A DNA stretch of 64,000 bases, from positions 21,069,789-21,133,788 of the forward strand of contig NC_087062.1 of the NCBI RefSeq assembly GCF_963678635.1. Reading direction: 5' to 3'. Positions 11,401 through 21,267 of the stretch are shown piece after piece. The DNA is from Symsagittifera roscoffensis (lineage: Eukaryota; Xenacoelomorpha; Acoela; Convolutidae). A program made the position numbers and the translations under genes. Position 1 is the first letter of the stretch. The number at the start of each line of letters is the position of its first letter. Below the pieces are notes generated by a model. That model saw only the letters and a program-made list of their open reading frames with translations, was not told where the DNA came from and ran no database searches.

Positions 11401-12475
11401 AGACTTATGTAAAAACGTCGATATTCGCAATTCATCTGCGTTTGAAATGCAGAATAATCTATTGACCTTAATTGTCAATCCTTTGAGGGGTGAAAACTGT
11501 TTCGTGCCTGCCGGAAATGTCATGCGGCTGCGGAAGCAACTGGAGACGTTTCTCCCTGGAGTGTCGAAGGAGGAGAAGGATGCAGAGGAACTGCTAGCAG
11601 TGCTATTCTCTAAAAATTTCGTGGGTGGAGATGGTCATCCACCATTGTTGCACCTTCGCAACGTCATGCTTGAAGAAGATCAAGACCTGTTCGTGTATCA
11701 AGTGTTCGTGGAACCTGAGAACGAAGAAGCCTACGCTAAAATGCAAAAGTCCATTCCATGCGTGCAGAACATTCTGGCGCAGTCTTTTGTGCTTCAAGGA
11801 CAATTCTTTCGACAGAATCCGACATGCTTCTTGATACAATTGCCACGATTCGGCAAAGAGAAAGTGTTTCCTGGAATCTTTCTTCCGATTGAAATTGACA
11901 TATCAAACATCTCCCTATCTTCTCCCCAAAAGTGTTCCATCTGTTCTGTTGCTGCGGCGAAATTGAGGTGCAAGAGTTGTTCATTGTCGAGATCTGAAAG
12001 AGTGATGGGAGCTCGCGAAAACTTCTCGATCATTCAGTACTGCGAACAATGCTCTGATGTTATACACAAATCCAGAAAGAACCACGTCAAAGATGAAATT
12101 CCTACCGGAGAACAAAGTCTGAATGGGTTCAAATACATTCTGGACTCAGTGATTTGCATAAAGACCAGTCATTACGTGAGCTTTGCACGAACAAAGCTTA
12201 ACTCACCAGACGGGAAAATGACTTGGCTGTTTTTCGACAGCATGGCTGATAGAGTTGAAAACAGAAGATTCATGGACAGAAATGTTCCCGAAGTGAGGGA
12301 ATGTCCGACCATTGAAGGTCACCTGAAACATTTGAGCGGTTTTAAATCGGAAACAGAACGCCTTGATTACGTGGAACGCCACGCCTTGCAGGATGAAATG
12401 CTGAAGAGATTGGTGCAAGACGCCTACATTGGAGTGTACAGACATAAGCAAGACACAATGGAAACCGAAGTTTGA
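8462..12475 (+). CDS. CYLD: CYLD-like ubiquitin carboxyl-terminal hydrolase, intronless
   Basis: One uninterrupted frame of 1337 codons. The last 390 residues match the CYLD-type USP domain: GIQGHHNSCYMDSLFYSLF (catalytic Cys about 958), SHYVSF (His about 1237) and FFDSMAD (Asp about 1259). A Cys/His zinc-binding insert (CSIC ... CKSC ... CEQC, about 1159-1210) sits where CYLD has its B-box. The N-terminal two thirds hold CAP-Gly-like repeats typical of CYLD (about 43-110 degenerate, 307-393, 653-734; the DGTYDGKLW and CLFVPVAK stretches are diagnostic), alternating with related beta-rich segments. CYLD removes Lys63- and Met1-linked ubiquitin from signalling proteins and dampens NF-kB/JNK pathways. 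Human CYLD is 956 residues and has many introns, so this copy is long and has lost its introns. An in-frame stop 6 nt upstream supports the start. Confidence 0.93.
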   Translation: MSSSKRSYADVAQRNRSPFGGRYNTVEKQEPWVQFDNFKATNGDIIYIGDFCRIDPCRECKKSHVGFVQSIQKCTEMSSKVHFQLVGKSRCCVPEDPFSIFVSHVVVRKIGGLRSDSNRVLIEGDIAWCYIPTINRFVYGEVKKFLEDDTKTKLKLVAVPEREQPSAIWNIRGVLHCENNTITVTKSLCAFAFRCTPCQVDDSCEIFFFESGIHQGIVKSVESKRYTVKLFHCSHVPQLSSKLYTAIQDGLKKGEKNVSNIIVRKIKSQNESDGSNDSTPQLLDNDVEMVDLTGYPSKKETYITEERNNPLIGKFCWIEDSYFADKSCLFEEHCGYIFTLLRDTDEVLVGVELIEPCMSCASATDGSFKGKLYLDGAKVKSCLFIPEVYLKLVDFAEVDGRSLQHSDVCQVFIPQTQAIELAYFIDAKDNGRLKMNFLNSEVFSRISEEKSNFLEIIPKKASQCLCIEIHQKLARFVFRCEPVHDSSQIEVYVPNHSIFNGFVMKKDDGSCSVVFADGNIKEACLGVDSRHFHSEGDSQYRIKNLFLRRTATSQVKDSNCEENRKQADKFDFEDHETEPSPKYESLKLSSETTTFNSRTPEFPRALPPNPETTTLNSRTPEFPRALPPNPESNSSVPSPSYESLKPHGIHLKQGEFCYIEEGYMTLFCEKKNHYGTVVAIISTKKGGATACVKLIGRCHCKTIGDGTYDGKLWLEKPLRERCLFVPVAKVQVIEFHKHSSGALFEVPKIQDVCDVFIPSLKRKFPAIVTNILEPESFVEVQMMDEMIRFTPNYEQNVDGLQKCILRNGFVYYQLRESFVRSLFSPSEVRVGTICRLFAPGQGVFQCLVDSLHENYRAQVTLLEGDIDRNEIKGLDDSFFQKIGGKSFIVSRNFLLFLADTDNDFGPGFVVVAKSESGDESFEPTTLSRDNTPRAARQYAVQQVHIGKKKGIQGHHNSCYMDSLFYSLFLFSDALDSICKIDLCKNVDIRNSSAFEMQNNLLTLIVNPLRGENCFVPAGNVMRLRKQLETFLPGVSKEEKDAEELLAVLFSKNFVGGDGHPPLLHLRNVMLEEDQDLFVYQVFVEPENEEAYAKMQKSIPCVQNILAQSFVLQGQFFRQNPTCFLIQLPRFGKEKVFPGIFLPIEIDISNISLSSPQKCSICSVAAAKLRCKSCSLSRSERVMGARENFSIIQYCEQCSDVIHKSRKNHVKDEIPTGEQSLNGFKYILDSVICIKTSHYVSFARTKLNSPDGKMTWLFFDSMADRVENRRFMDRNVPEVRECPTIEGHLKHLSGFKSETERLDYVERHALQDEMLKRLVQDAYIGVYRHKQDTMETEV
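10231..10350 (+). repeat. 60-bp coding repeat, two copies, in the CYLD-like gene
   Basis: GGAGACAACTAC recurs exactly 60 bp apart (10231 and 10291). Each copy encodes a 20-residue Pro/Ser/Thr-rich unit (ETTT.NSRTPEFPRALPPNP), with only a few silent or conservative differences. It lies in the linker between the second and third CAP-Gly-like domains. The repeat keeps frame. Confidence 0.9.
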
Positions 12476-13395
12476 ATTTGGCATCTACGAAACTTAAGAG
12501 CCTTGACTTATAAATGAATCCAATAATATTAGCTAGCTTAGATATGAGTATATATACCCTAGGATTATTCTATTTCAAAATTACATAACACTAATTGACA
12601 AGCTTTTCAAACTATTTGGTTTTCTCAGAGGTATTTGTGTAGCTGTTTAAATATATAATAATTTTGAACGTTAAGACTTCGTATACATAAACTAAACGAC
12701 AAATGCTTGCCAATGTCGACGGAGTGTCATCATAAATCAAGCGAGTAATAATGAAACTTAACAAAAACATACAGTTTCCAAACCGCAAAAATTATGCGTT
12801 TAAGAAATTCAAGCTAAAGCTGCATGAAAACAATATGCATGCGAGATTTGTTAAAAGGTTTTGTATAAAGTAAATTCACCATAATTCAGACAATCTTTGG
12901 TGTCTAAAGAGTGTAAAGTGTACGCGTTTGTTCTGAATTGAATTTCTTCGATGTCAGATTGACATGGCCCATGCTACACAATGACTTTTTTCTGTTACAG
13001 TTCATGGAAAGACTGGTGTGTCAGCTACATGTGGTAGTGAAATATCGATTCATCAACAACGAATCTTTAATTTTAAAGAACTCGGAAATTGCTCAAAATC
13101 CGGGAAAAATTGAATAGTCGGACTTTCGTTTGTCAGCTTATGTTTTGTCGGCTTAGTTGCGACATCAGCGAACTTTCTAGTGCGGTCAGCAGTTTTCATA
13201 ATAGATGCAAGTGTTTTTGTTTACCCCTGTAATTTGTAAAATTATTACCCCTTCGGTGTTACGCTTGCTATTAGTAAGCTGTATCAAACCCGGGCGAACT
13301 GGATTATAGACCTTTTTCGGGATAACAACTAGTTCAGCATCACTTGAATCATTTTTACCTTTGGTTCATTTGAAGTCAAACGTTATTTCGAGCAT
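12476..13395. other. 3' flank of the CYLD-like gene
   Basis: AT-rich sequence with no gene recognised. The near end (about 12500-12660) has A/T-rich strings suitable for 3' processing but no single convincing AATAAA site. At about 13250-13340 a dispersed module begins (TTGCTATTAGTAAG, then AACTAGTT) which leads into the tRNA-like unit that follows. Related modules lie at 25100, 39610, 46930 and 60915. Confidence 0.45.
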
Positions 13396-13459
13396 GTGGC
13401 TAAGAGTTGAGGCAACTGCCTGCCTATAAAGACACAGGTCAGTGGCTCGAATCCGGCCA
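13396..13459 (+). repeat. tRNA-like module, type with CTATAAA loop
   Basis: A-box-like GTGGCTAAGAGTTGAGG, anticodon-arm-like TGCCTATAAAGACA and B-box-like GGCTCGAATCC occur in tRNA order within 64 bp, followed by a T run. Acceptor-stem pairing is absent, so it is not a working tRNA gene but resembles the promoter head of a SINE. Its closest relative is at 25230-25293. Confidence 0.6.
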
Positions 13460-13675
13460 AGAATTGTTTTTTTTTGTCAGCGGAAAATTGTCTGCGCGTT
13501 AAAATTTGGGCATTTTCTTACTCTAATTGAAAAACATTTCAGTGTATTCTGGTTTTGGGCAAGTAATTAGGCTCCAAGAAGTTTGCCGATTTTTACTATT
13601 TTTTGATTTTTGTTTACATGCTGTACAATAAAAGACTTCGAAAGTTGCCCTCTCTATAAATTCAGGGAGTGTTCT

Positions 13676-13746
13676 GTGCATTTACTGTAGTTGTAACATC
13701 CATGCTTGTGACGACAAATCCCAGAAATTCGATTTCAGTCGGGACC
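13676..13746 (+). repeat. Decayed tRNA-like module
   Basis: It aligns by eye with the unit at 25438-25509 (GTGCATTTA.TG.AGT ... GACGACAAATCCCA ... TTTCAGTCGGG). The B-box is degenerate. It is followed after about 50 bp by TGTCGGCTTAG, a string that trails many of these modules. Confidence 0.5.
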
Positions 13747-14352
13747 TATTTTTGTGTCGAAACTAAAAATTCGACTTTCGTGTCTGCTAATGTTTGTCGG
13801 CTTAGATGCAAGCCGGTGCAGATGCAGTTAATTATGGTGCTGATAATTTTGTTTCAGTAGTTTTTTTTGGTTCTTTTTGCCGTTTTTTCAAAACTTTTTT
13901 TTGACAAAAAAAAACGATTTAAAAAAAAATTTTGTCTTTTAATTTGCTGGTAATTATAGCCTTACAGTTTTGTATCGGCTCTGTGTATATTATCTTTGGT
14001 TTTTTCTTTACTCTCTTCTATCGTTTCGGCTAACTTTTTATCGGCTGAATAGCTTTAATCTGTGTCGCTTCAATGGCAAACATTGATGGAATTATTCAAA
14101 AGCTTAGGTAGTTCCTGTTGCAAAATTTCAAATTGCAGGTTTTAAAACTGAGTTGCTCAAAATGTTTTTGATAACAATTTCTTCTGGCATTCCTTAGTTT
14201 TCGGCTCAATGGGCGTCTACCCACGTGTTGTCGGCTTAGGTATTAACAGCGCGGACTTTTCTTGGGCTATCAGCTGTTTTCATCATAGAAGCAAGATCTT
14301 TTGAGTAGTCCTTATAGTTTTTAATTTTACTAGCCTTGAGTGTTTATATATT

Positions 14353-15661
14353 TTTTCCGCTCTAAATCCTGATTCGCCCTAATTGGCTTTATCTAATATT
14401 CCATTGGCCTAATTAAACTTGCGAGCGCAAGTGTTTTGTAATTAATCTTGATTTTGCAAAAATAGTTTTTGGTTAGAAAATTTGAATTGCTTCGTTATTG
14501 CACAAGTTCTAAAATTTAATGCTCAAAATGACAATAATTTCTTATGACATGTTTTTGTTTCCAGCTGCATCTGCGTCTGTTGAGCTATTTGTGTTTTAGT
14601 GAGCGCTCGTAAAATCAAACGCCTATTTATTACTGTAGTGCGGCTGTTTTTTTGATTTTTTCCTCATTTTTTCACATTAATAATTATTCAATTCTGTTAT
14701 TTCTCTTATTTTCTATTTCTTAGTTTGTGATGCTGTGCGTGCTTTGTATCACAAATTATGCGATAATGTCTCCGTTGCGATATGCGATATTGCCCGCTTT
14801 GCCTCTGTAATAAAATATACTAATTGAACGTTTGTTTTTAAGGTCCAATTTTTTGATGATCTGAGCGATTGTTAAGCAATATGTTCTCCCCCTAGCATGT
14901 TTTTCTTCATGCAATTTATAAAGCTGCTTTTTGTCGTGGTCTCGCTAGTGTTAGCGTAGCGAAGCTTCGCTTCTGTTTTATGGAACAGGTTAGATTTGTT
15001 TACCCTGAAGTTTTTGTTTTGACGGTTTCGCTAAAGATGCGCGTTTTTTCGGGCGACTTCAACAGGACACATTTCGAACTAGGGTTGCATCATATTTTCA
15101 ATTTTTCAAGGAGAGAATTAATTGTCGGCTTGCTTTCCATTTTTTTTTTTCAAAAGAATGTTTCAACTCCCCGTAAATGATAAAATTAGGTCTAACCATT
15201 TTACATATACATATATATATATTTTTTGTCGTTGGATTTTGGTCTCTGTCAATTTAGTTTCTGAATATGGCGTTTATAGTCATTAGTAATTATCAAATGA
15301 TTTTTGGAGAGAATTTGTGGTGATTTAAGTTGAATTATATTCCTTTTTAAGTATTAATGAGCATAGTAACGACACTTAAATAGATCAGCTATGTTCTTTT
15401 TCAGGATAAAGTAACAAAATTTTTGCGGTTTGACATTTTCTTTTAGGTTGAGCTCATTTTAATTGTTAAAAGGAAGGGAAAATCCACTTTCGAACAGCAG
15501 ATTAACGGACCAGTTTTCTCAATTTGGCTAAATTTTATCAAAATGTGTTAATCATTTATTTTCTTGTTATTTTGAAGAGCTTCGAGGGCATTTATATGTT
15601 TTGGAAATTCGAAAGATGAAGTTCTTTTGAAACTTAGGTTAATATTTTTTTGCTCTGTTTT
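14353..15661 (+). repeat. Long direct duplication, copy 1
   Basis: Two blocks of this interval (about 14353-14870 and 15202-15661) recur in the same order and orientation at about 17082-17560 and 18017-18484. Shared strings include GCAAGTGTTTTGTAATTAAT, ATAAAATATACTAATTGAAC and CATTAGTAATTATCAAATGA. The central part differs between copies: here it holds the palindrome at 14958-14971, and in copy 2 a tRNA-like unit. No open reading frame is conserved between the copies. Confidence 0.75.
14958..14971. repeat. Perfect palindrome AGCGAAGCTTCGCT
   Basis: A 14-bp perfect palindrome, preceded by GTGTTAGCGT and followed by TCTG. It belongs to a recurring hairpin module; other copies are near 29475, 39160, 46200, 51158, 54405, 57550 and 58640. 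Confidence 0.8.
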
Positions 15662-15920
15662 AATGCGTTTCTGGTCTGTTGCCTATATTCACTTTATCAA
15701 GTCATTTTCACAAAATTGTTCTTTTTGAAAAATAAAATTACAGTTTTGTTAGTATCAATCAATTCTTTAGCATTTTCTGATTATTTTGTTACATCGTGTC
15801 CTACTTTCGTTGATTTTTCATTTGGCTTCAGTTTGTGAATAATTTTGTTCAGAGAATGGTCAATGGTAGAAATAGTAAATTTAGGTTCAATTCTTAATGA
15901 ATTAAATGTTTTTCCCGGCA

Positions 15921-15987
15921 TAGTTGGTCTAGAAGTAATGAATACGCTTGGGACGGTTAAGGTCCTGGATTCGAATCTGACAGGACC
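15921..15987 (+). repeat. tRNA-Pro-like SINE head
   Basis: TAGTTGGTCTAGAAGTAATG, then GCTTGGGACGGT, then GGATTCGAATCTG, then a T10 run. The first part closely resembles the D-arm of animal tRNA-Pro, and the loop TTGGGAC would place GGG at the anticodon. The acceptor arms do not pair. Relatives: 48391-48453 and a partial copy at 39721-39778. Confidence 0.65.
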
Positions 15988-17081
15988 TGTTTTTTTTTTC
16001 TAACGGGATAAATTCCGTTCCAAAAAGAATTGTCGACTTATTATTTGTCTGCTTGTTTTGCTGGCTTAGTTGCCACATATTAGAATTTTTTTTACTGTTC
16101 TCAATTATAGTTGCTTTTAGTGTTTGATTAACTTGTGCTGTTTTACAATAGCATAATTTACTTGCAATTTTACTTGCACTTTTCTTTTAAAGTTTTTTTC
16201 ACTTACATTCTGCCTAAATGATTTCGGCTTAAATTTTTTTGGCTTAGTGACCTAATTTTGAATCGTTTCAAGGAAAACTTCTTCATGCTCCGCTCTGGAT
16301 CGTACAAAATGCTAGAAGTCTTATAGTTCAAAATCTTTCATGGCAACAATTTTTTCGACTCAGTGACACTCGATAAGTGTTTTTGATTTTCATTATTTAA
16401 ACGCCGTTTATTGTTTTTCTGAACGAGTTATAACTAATAGACCATCATTGCCGACTTAATCTTGAAGGTTTAGTTGTGTTTTGTTTTCCATGTTTTAATT
16501 TTTTTGGTTGCTTGCTAGCTTGCAATGCTTTTTCATGTGGTATCATATGGTGTATGAAGATCCGCTTCTCTTCGTCTCTGTGTATTGTATCAAGCTAGCC
16601 CTTCACCTACGTGTTCGGAGTTTTGCTTCTACTGTTCGAGTGCTTTTGCAACCGGGTACTTGACTTTTTACATTGAAGTTTTCGTTCACAATTAATCAGC
16701 TTATTTTGTTAGCATCTCATGTTCCTGCTATTACTTTTGCCCGCCAAAAGTATGATTCGCACTAACGCACCTGCTTGAGACGACAAACGTAGAGGATTCC
16801 AGTACTCAGGAGCCTAAAATTGTCTGGCTAGTAATTTTCTGGTCATTTTTCGGCTATGTTTCAACAACAAGGAATTTTCTGATTTGAACTTTTCAATACT
16901 TTAGTTTCAAGAGTTTCAATACTTTACAGGAGCTTGAAAAAAGTTTCGATCCAAGAATTTTTGTCTTCAATTTTTTGTGCTTCTTGAGCTACCTGAATTG
17001 ATTCATTGATCTGTTTCATAAATGTTTTTTTTGTTCGCCTAAAAGCGTAATTCGGACTACTTTGTGTATTTCCTGTTTCAG

Positions 17082-18484
17082 TTTTTTTTTCGCGCTAAAA
17101 CCTGATTCAACCTAATTTACGTCGGCTAAAATTCTATTGGCTTAATTACACTTGCGAGAGCAAGTGTTTTGTAATTAATTTTGAGTTTGCAAAAATTGAT
17201 TTTGGTTATTAGAAAAATTCAATTGGTTTGTTGTTGTAAAAGTTCTGAAGTTTAATGCTCAAAATTGTTTAATGACAACAATTCCTTACGAAATGTTTTG
17301 GTTCGGGCTCCATCTGCATCTACCCATTTTGTTTCGGCTTCGTGGGTGCTTCTAAAATCAAACGCGTACTCAATACTGTTTGTAACGCGACTGTTTTCTC
17401 TTTTTTTTCACAATTTTATATATTCTATTCAGTTATTTCTCTTATTCTCTGTTTCTTAGCTTGAAATGATGCGCGTACGAAAATCGGCTTTGCCTCTGTT
17501 ATAAAATATACTAATTGAACATTTGTTTGAAAGTTCCAATTTGATGATCTGACCGGTTGTTAAGCAGTGTGTTTCTACCCCTTATCGAGTGTAATCAAGT
17601 CGCGAATTGGATTTTTTCCTGTTAAGTGTCGTTTTTACAAGTCACGAACGTGTCTCAAACTGAATCATTTTGAATAGTCAATATACAGCGTGAGCTTTAC
17701 TTCTGTAGGTCGGTGTTTACATTAGCCAGCAGCGTGGTGTATTTGTACCAAAAATCTCATTTTCTATCCTACTCGCAAATAAAAGTGATCATTAAAATAT
17801 TCACTTATTCTGTGGCGCTTTTTCTGAAATCATGATCTGTAGTGTTGGAGTTTTCATAGCATCTGTTCCCTGCTTTGTTTGTGGCCAGTGTTTGTGATTT
17901 ATTAAGTGTCCGTGGCTAGTGCGTGAGTTTCATATCGTCAAGGACGCAGATCGAATCCGAGACGTAGCCGTAGTTTTACTAATTCGAGGTTTAATTCTCT
18001 TTTTTCTTCTTGCATTTTACATATACAAATATATATTTTATATTTTTTGTCGTTGGATTTTGGTCTCTGTAAATTTAGTTTTTGAATATGGCGTTTATAG
18101 TCATTAGTAATTATCAAATGATTTATGGAGAAGATTTGTGGAGATTTAAGTTGAGTAATATTCCTTTTTAAGTATTAATGAGCATAGTAACGACACTTAA
18201 ATAGATCAGCTATGTTCTTTTTCAGGATAAAGTAACAAAATTTTTGCGGTTTGACATTTTCTTTAAGGTTGAGATCATTTTATTTGTTAAATGGATGGGA
18301 AACTCCAATTTCGAATAGCAGATTAACGGACCAGTTTTCTCAATTTGGCTAAATTCTATCAAAAATGTGTTAATAATTTATTTTCTTGTTATTTCGAAGA
18401 GCTTCGAGGGCCATTTATATGTTTTGGAAATTCGAAAGATGAAGCTTTTTCGAAACTTAGGTTAATATTTTTTGCTCTGTTTTA
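17082..18484 (+). repeat. Long direct duplication, copy 2
   Basis: Direct copy of 14353-15661, offset by about 2.7-2.8 kb. Homology is clearest over 17082-17560 and 18017-18484. The part between (17570-18010) is unrelated to copy 1 and carries the module CTCGCAAATAAAAGTG plus the tRNA-like unit at 17908. Confidence 0.75.
17908..17963 (+). repeat. tRNA-like module, GTGGCTNAGTG type
   Basis: GTCCGTGGCTAGTGCGTGAG followed by GCAGATCGAATCCGAGACG. It is the same type as the units at 39051, 44488 and 44931, and like them it is preceded by a stretch with CTCGCAAATAAAAG about 150 bp upstream. Confidence 0.55.
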
Positions 18485-20040
18485 CTCCGAAAAACTATAA
18501 GTGTAAGTCATTCTGGATTCCTCCTGTAATAGTGAGGGTAATTGAGTTTCAATATTTACCAAGAGTTTGAAAGAAGTTACGATCTAAGAAAAAAATTTTA
18601 AAATATGTTTGCCTCTTGAGCTATCTGGATTTATTGATTGATCTGATAAAAAGTGTGCGAAATAAATCCGTTATCTATTGTTTCTTAAATTGTTCCATCG
18701 CCTGTGTTTCGATTTTATTGAGGGAGCTTTCATTAGTTAAAAGTGCAACAGAGAATATATTCATTGTGGTTTCGAAACCTCGAAGTTTTTATAAAACTTG
18801 GAGGAATCCTTTCATTTAGTCATTGCGATTTTTTGAATAGGTCATTTAAAAAATTTTCTAACAATGATTTGATGTAGAATATAATAATGGAAACTGCAGT
18901 CGAGTTTTTGGAAAAATCGACGAAAAAGACATTTCCGGGATTGTTTTTTTTTTTTGTCGCTCGATACCTCAAAGCTTGCATATATTGACATATATTGGCT
19001 TCAAATGAGCCTTAAGAATTAGTATTCTTGGATTTCGTTTCCGTTGCGATAAGCAAGGTTATTGCAATCGGGTGCTAGATTTATTATTACCCCGAAAACA
19101 ACTTGTTCACAGGAATTCTGTGATTGTTTACATTCCTTGACTCGTCACTGCTTGGTCCTCTCTGTTGCAAGTACTGATCATTTTATTGATCATGTTATAA
19201 TTTTAACTATCCGCCCTTCTCGAAGTTTGTTTTGTTTTTGTTCTTTTTTTTTTTTTGAATGAATAATTATTGACTTTTGATATTATTTTTTTTGTCGATG
19301 GCTTTTCGGATTTATGGTTGCTGATTAAGCTTTCGGTTTAGTTTCCGAATTATGTATATTACCTTTCATTCAGTACATGTATAACACTTGTCGATATTAT
19401 GTGGGCAGTGAATGTTTTTTTTTCATTTAGATTTTGCGGAATTACATTGGTTGAATTTAGCTTAGCGTATTATCTGTGGGCGTTTATTCCGTCATCTTAT
19501 TTACCTATTTAAGCTTATTTGTTTCTTACAAATTTCCGAAGCTGTTTTTGAAATCTTGAAGACTCTGACGCCGAAATTTCGAATACTCTAAATCAACACC
19601 GTTTGGACCTCTTTTAAAAAAAGTAAATTTGAACAAAAAAAAACGTTCTCCATTTTTTTTGTTTTCTAATTCTTTTTTCAATGGTAACATTGTGCGAAGT
19701 CCTTGCTATTTCTTGAGCGTCATGCTTTTTAACTAACTTTGTACTTGTTGTATCGTAATTTGTACGAAACTCAGGTTCGCCTGAGTGTAGAATAGTACCA
19801 TAAGGGTATTTTTTAGGTTGTCAGAGTCACACCAGCTCAGAGAGTCCCGTGAATTAGTTTTCTTTTTGTCCAAAAAATGGCTACCTTGTTATGGCGTTCC
19901 TTTTTGATGCTTACTGTTATGAGACTTGCAAAACCATGCGTAACGCAACCGACGTAAAACTCTGTTTTAGCACTTTACGTATCTGGCAGCAGCAAGTGTC
20001 TAATCATCGTGTACAAAGTTTTTTGAACAAAAACTTGAAT
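18485..20040. other. Repeat-rich intergenic sequence, no gene
   Basis: No coding exon is recognised. Around 19047-19110 there is a TTGCGATAAGCAA hairpin module followed by ATCGGGTGCTAGATTT, as at 63540 and, weaker, 25865. The rest is A/T-rich. Confidence 0.4.
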
Positions 20041-20044
20041 AAAA

Positions 20045-20665
20045 AAGGTTAAACGGTTGCTGTAAAAGTAGCACAGAATGTTCCGACCATATTCATTTAA
20101 AAAAACAAGAAAAAATGTTGTTTTTAATGTGTGGTGTGATTCGACTATTCTACAAACGCGTGAAATAAGCTAGATCGACATTATTTTTTTGTCAAAAAAT
20201 CGAATACCAAACAAAAAATGGAAAAAAAATTTTAAAAAAGTTTGCACAATAGTTTTTTTAAACAATTTAAGTTAACCTTTTTTACCAAACAAGTGCTAAA
20301 TGAAACATCCAAAATTAGTTTTAGTAGTAATACCAAATTTTGTGAGCTTAACAGTCTAAAGAAGAAAATTTCCAAATAACGAACGTTACTCGATCTTGGT
20401 ACGCGTTCGAAATTAGACTTAACCTCTGGAGCAATTTTTATACGTTTTTTTTTCAACACTGGGGCATTTTTTTGAATGTTTTAGAATCTCGTTCAATACA
20501 CGACTGAAAAGGCTTTAAAATGGTATATAATTTTTACCTTATCCTTCCTACCCATGATAATTTATGATACCTGATTTTACGTGGAAAACAAAAAAAAAGA
20601 AAAAAAGAACTAAAACACCCGAATACAAAATTCCTCCCCGTTTTCAATGGTCTGAACAAAGTTGA
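20045..20665 (-). repeat. Dispersed 0.6-kb repeat, inverted copy
   Basis: The reverse complement matches the + strand at about 57930-58530: one end has GGTCGGAACATTCTGTGCT and the other GAAAACGGGGAGGAA near TTCGGGT. A partial direct copy lies at about 27220-27625. I see no clean terminal repeats or target duplication, and no coding frame. Confidence 0.6.
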
Positions 20666-21189
20666 TTTGAATCCGCTTAATTTTTGACTATTTCCTTACT
20701 ATTCCTGAAACGTACTATTCCTGTTTCAAACATCGTTTTTTAGAAACTTCGAGGTTTTCATAGATTATTTTGTCTCGTAAATGTTAATTGGTTTCTTTTA
20801 CCTAGAATTCGGCCTAGACTTTGGTCGGATTAGTGTCGTATCATTTCAGTTTTGCGTTGTACATTATGTTAACACTTACCATTTTATTGTTTTCCCGCTT
20901 GCATTTATCTTCTGCTGGACTCTTCAGTTTGCTTTATTAGTAGATCAAGCTCGAGTTCAAGTTCAAGTTCGAACAAATTTACAGGATGTTAATGCTGGCA
21001 AGCAGGGGCGGATCTAGGATTTTCTCGAGGGGGGGGGGGGCGGATTTTCAAAAAAAATTCGAAATTTTTTAGGTCGACCGATTTGATTTTTCGATCTCTC
21101 CCTAAGCGCGATTTAGTCCCTGTTTTTTGGTCAAAGGCATTTTTTGGCACTTTTTGAAAATTTTTGACCAAAAAATCACGCTTTTTCGG

Positions 21190-21213
21190 CGCGCTCCCCC
21201 CCCCCCCCCCCCC
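21190..21213. repeat. Poly-C tract
   Basis: A homopolymer C run lies just inside the left inverted-repeat arm. A second run lies at about 23203-23224 near the right arm, and a G run at about 21030. Such runs are prone to assembly and length error. Confidence 0.8.
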
Positions 21214-21267
21214 ACGTAAAAAATTTAATCAGTTGTCGTTCTATCTTGGTCTGGCTTCTCGACCCTG

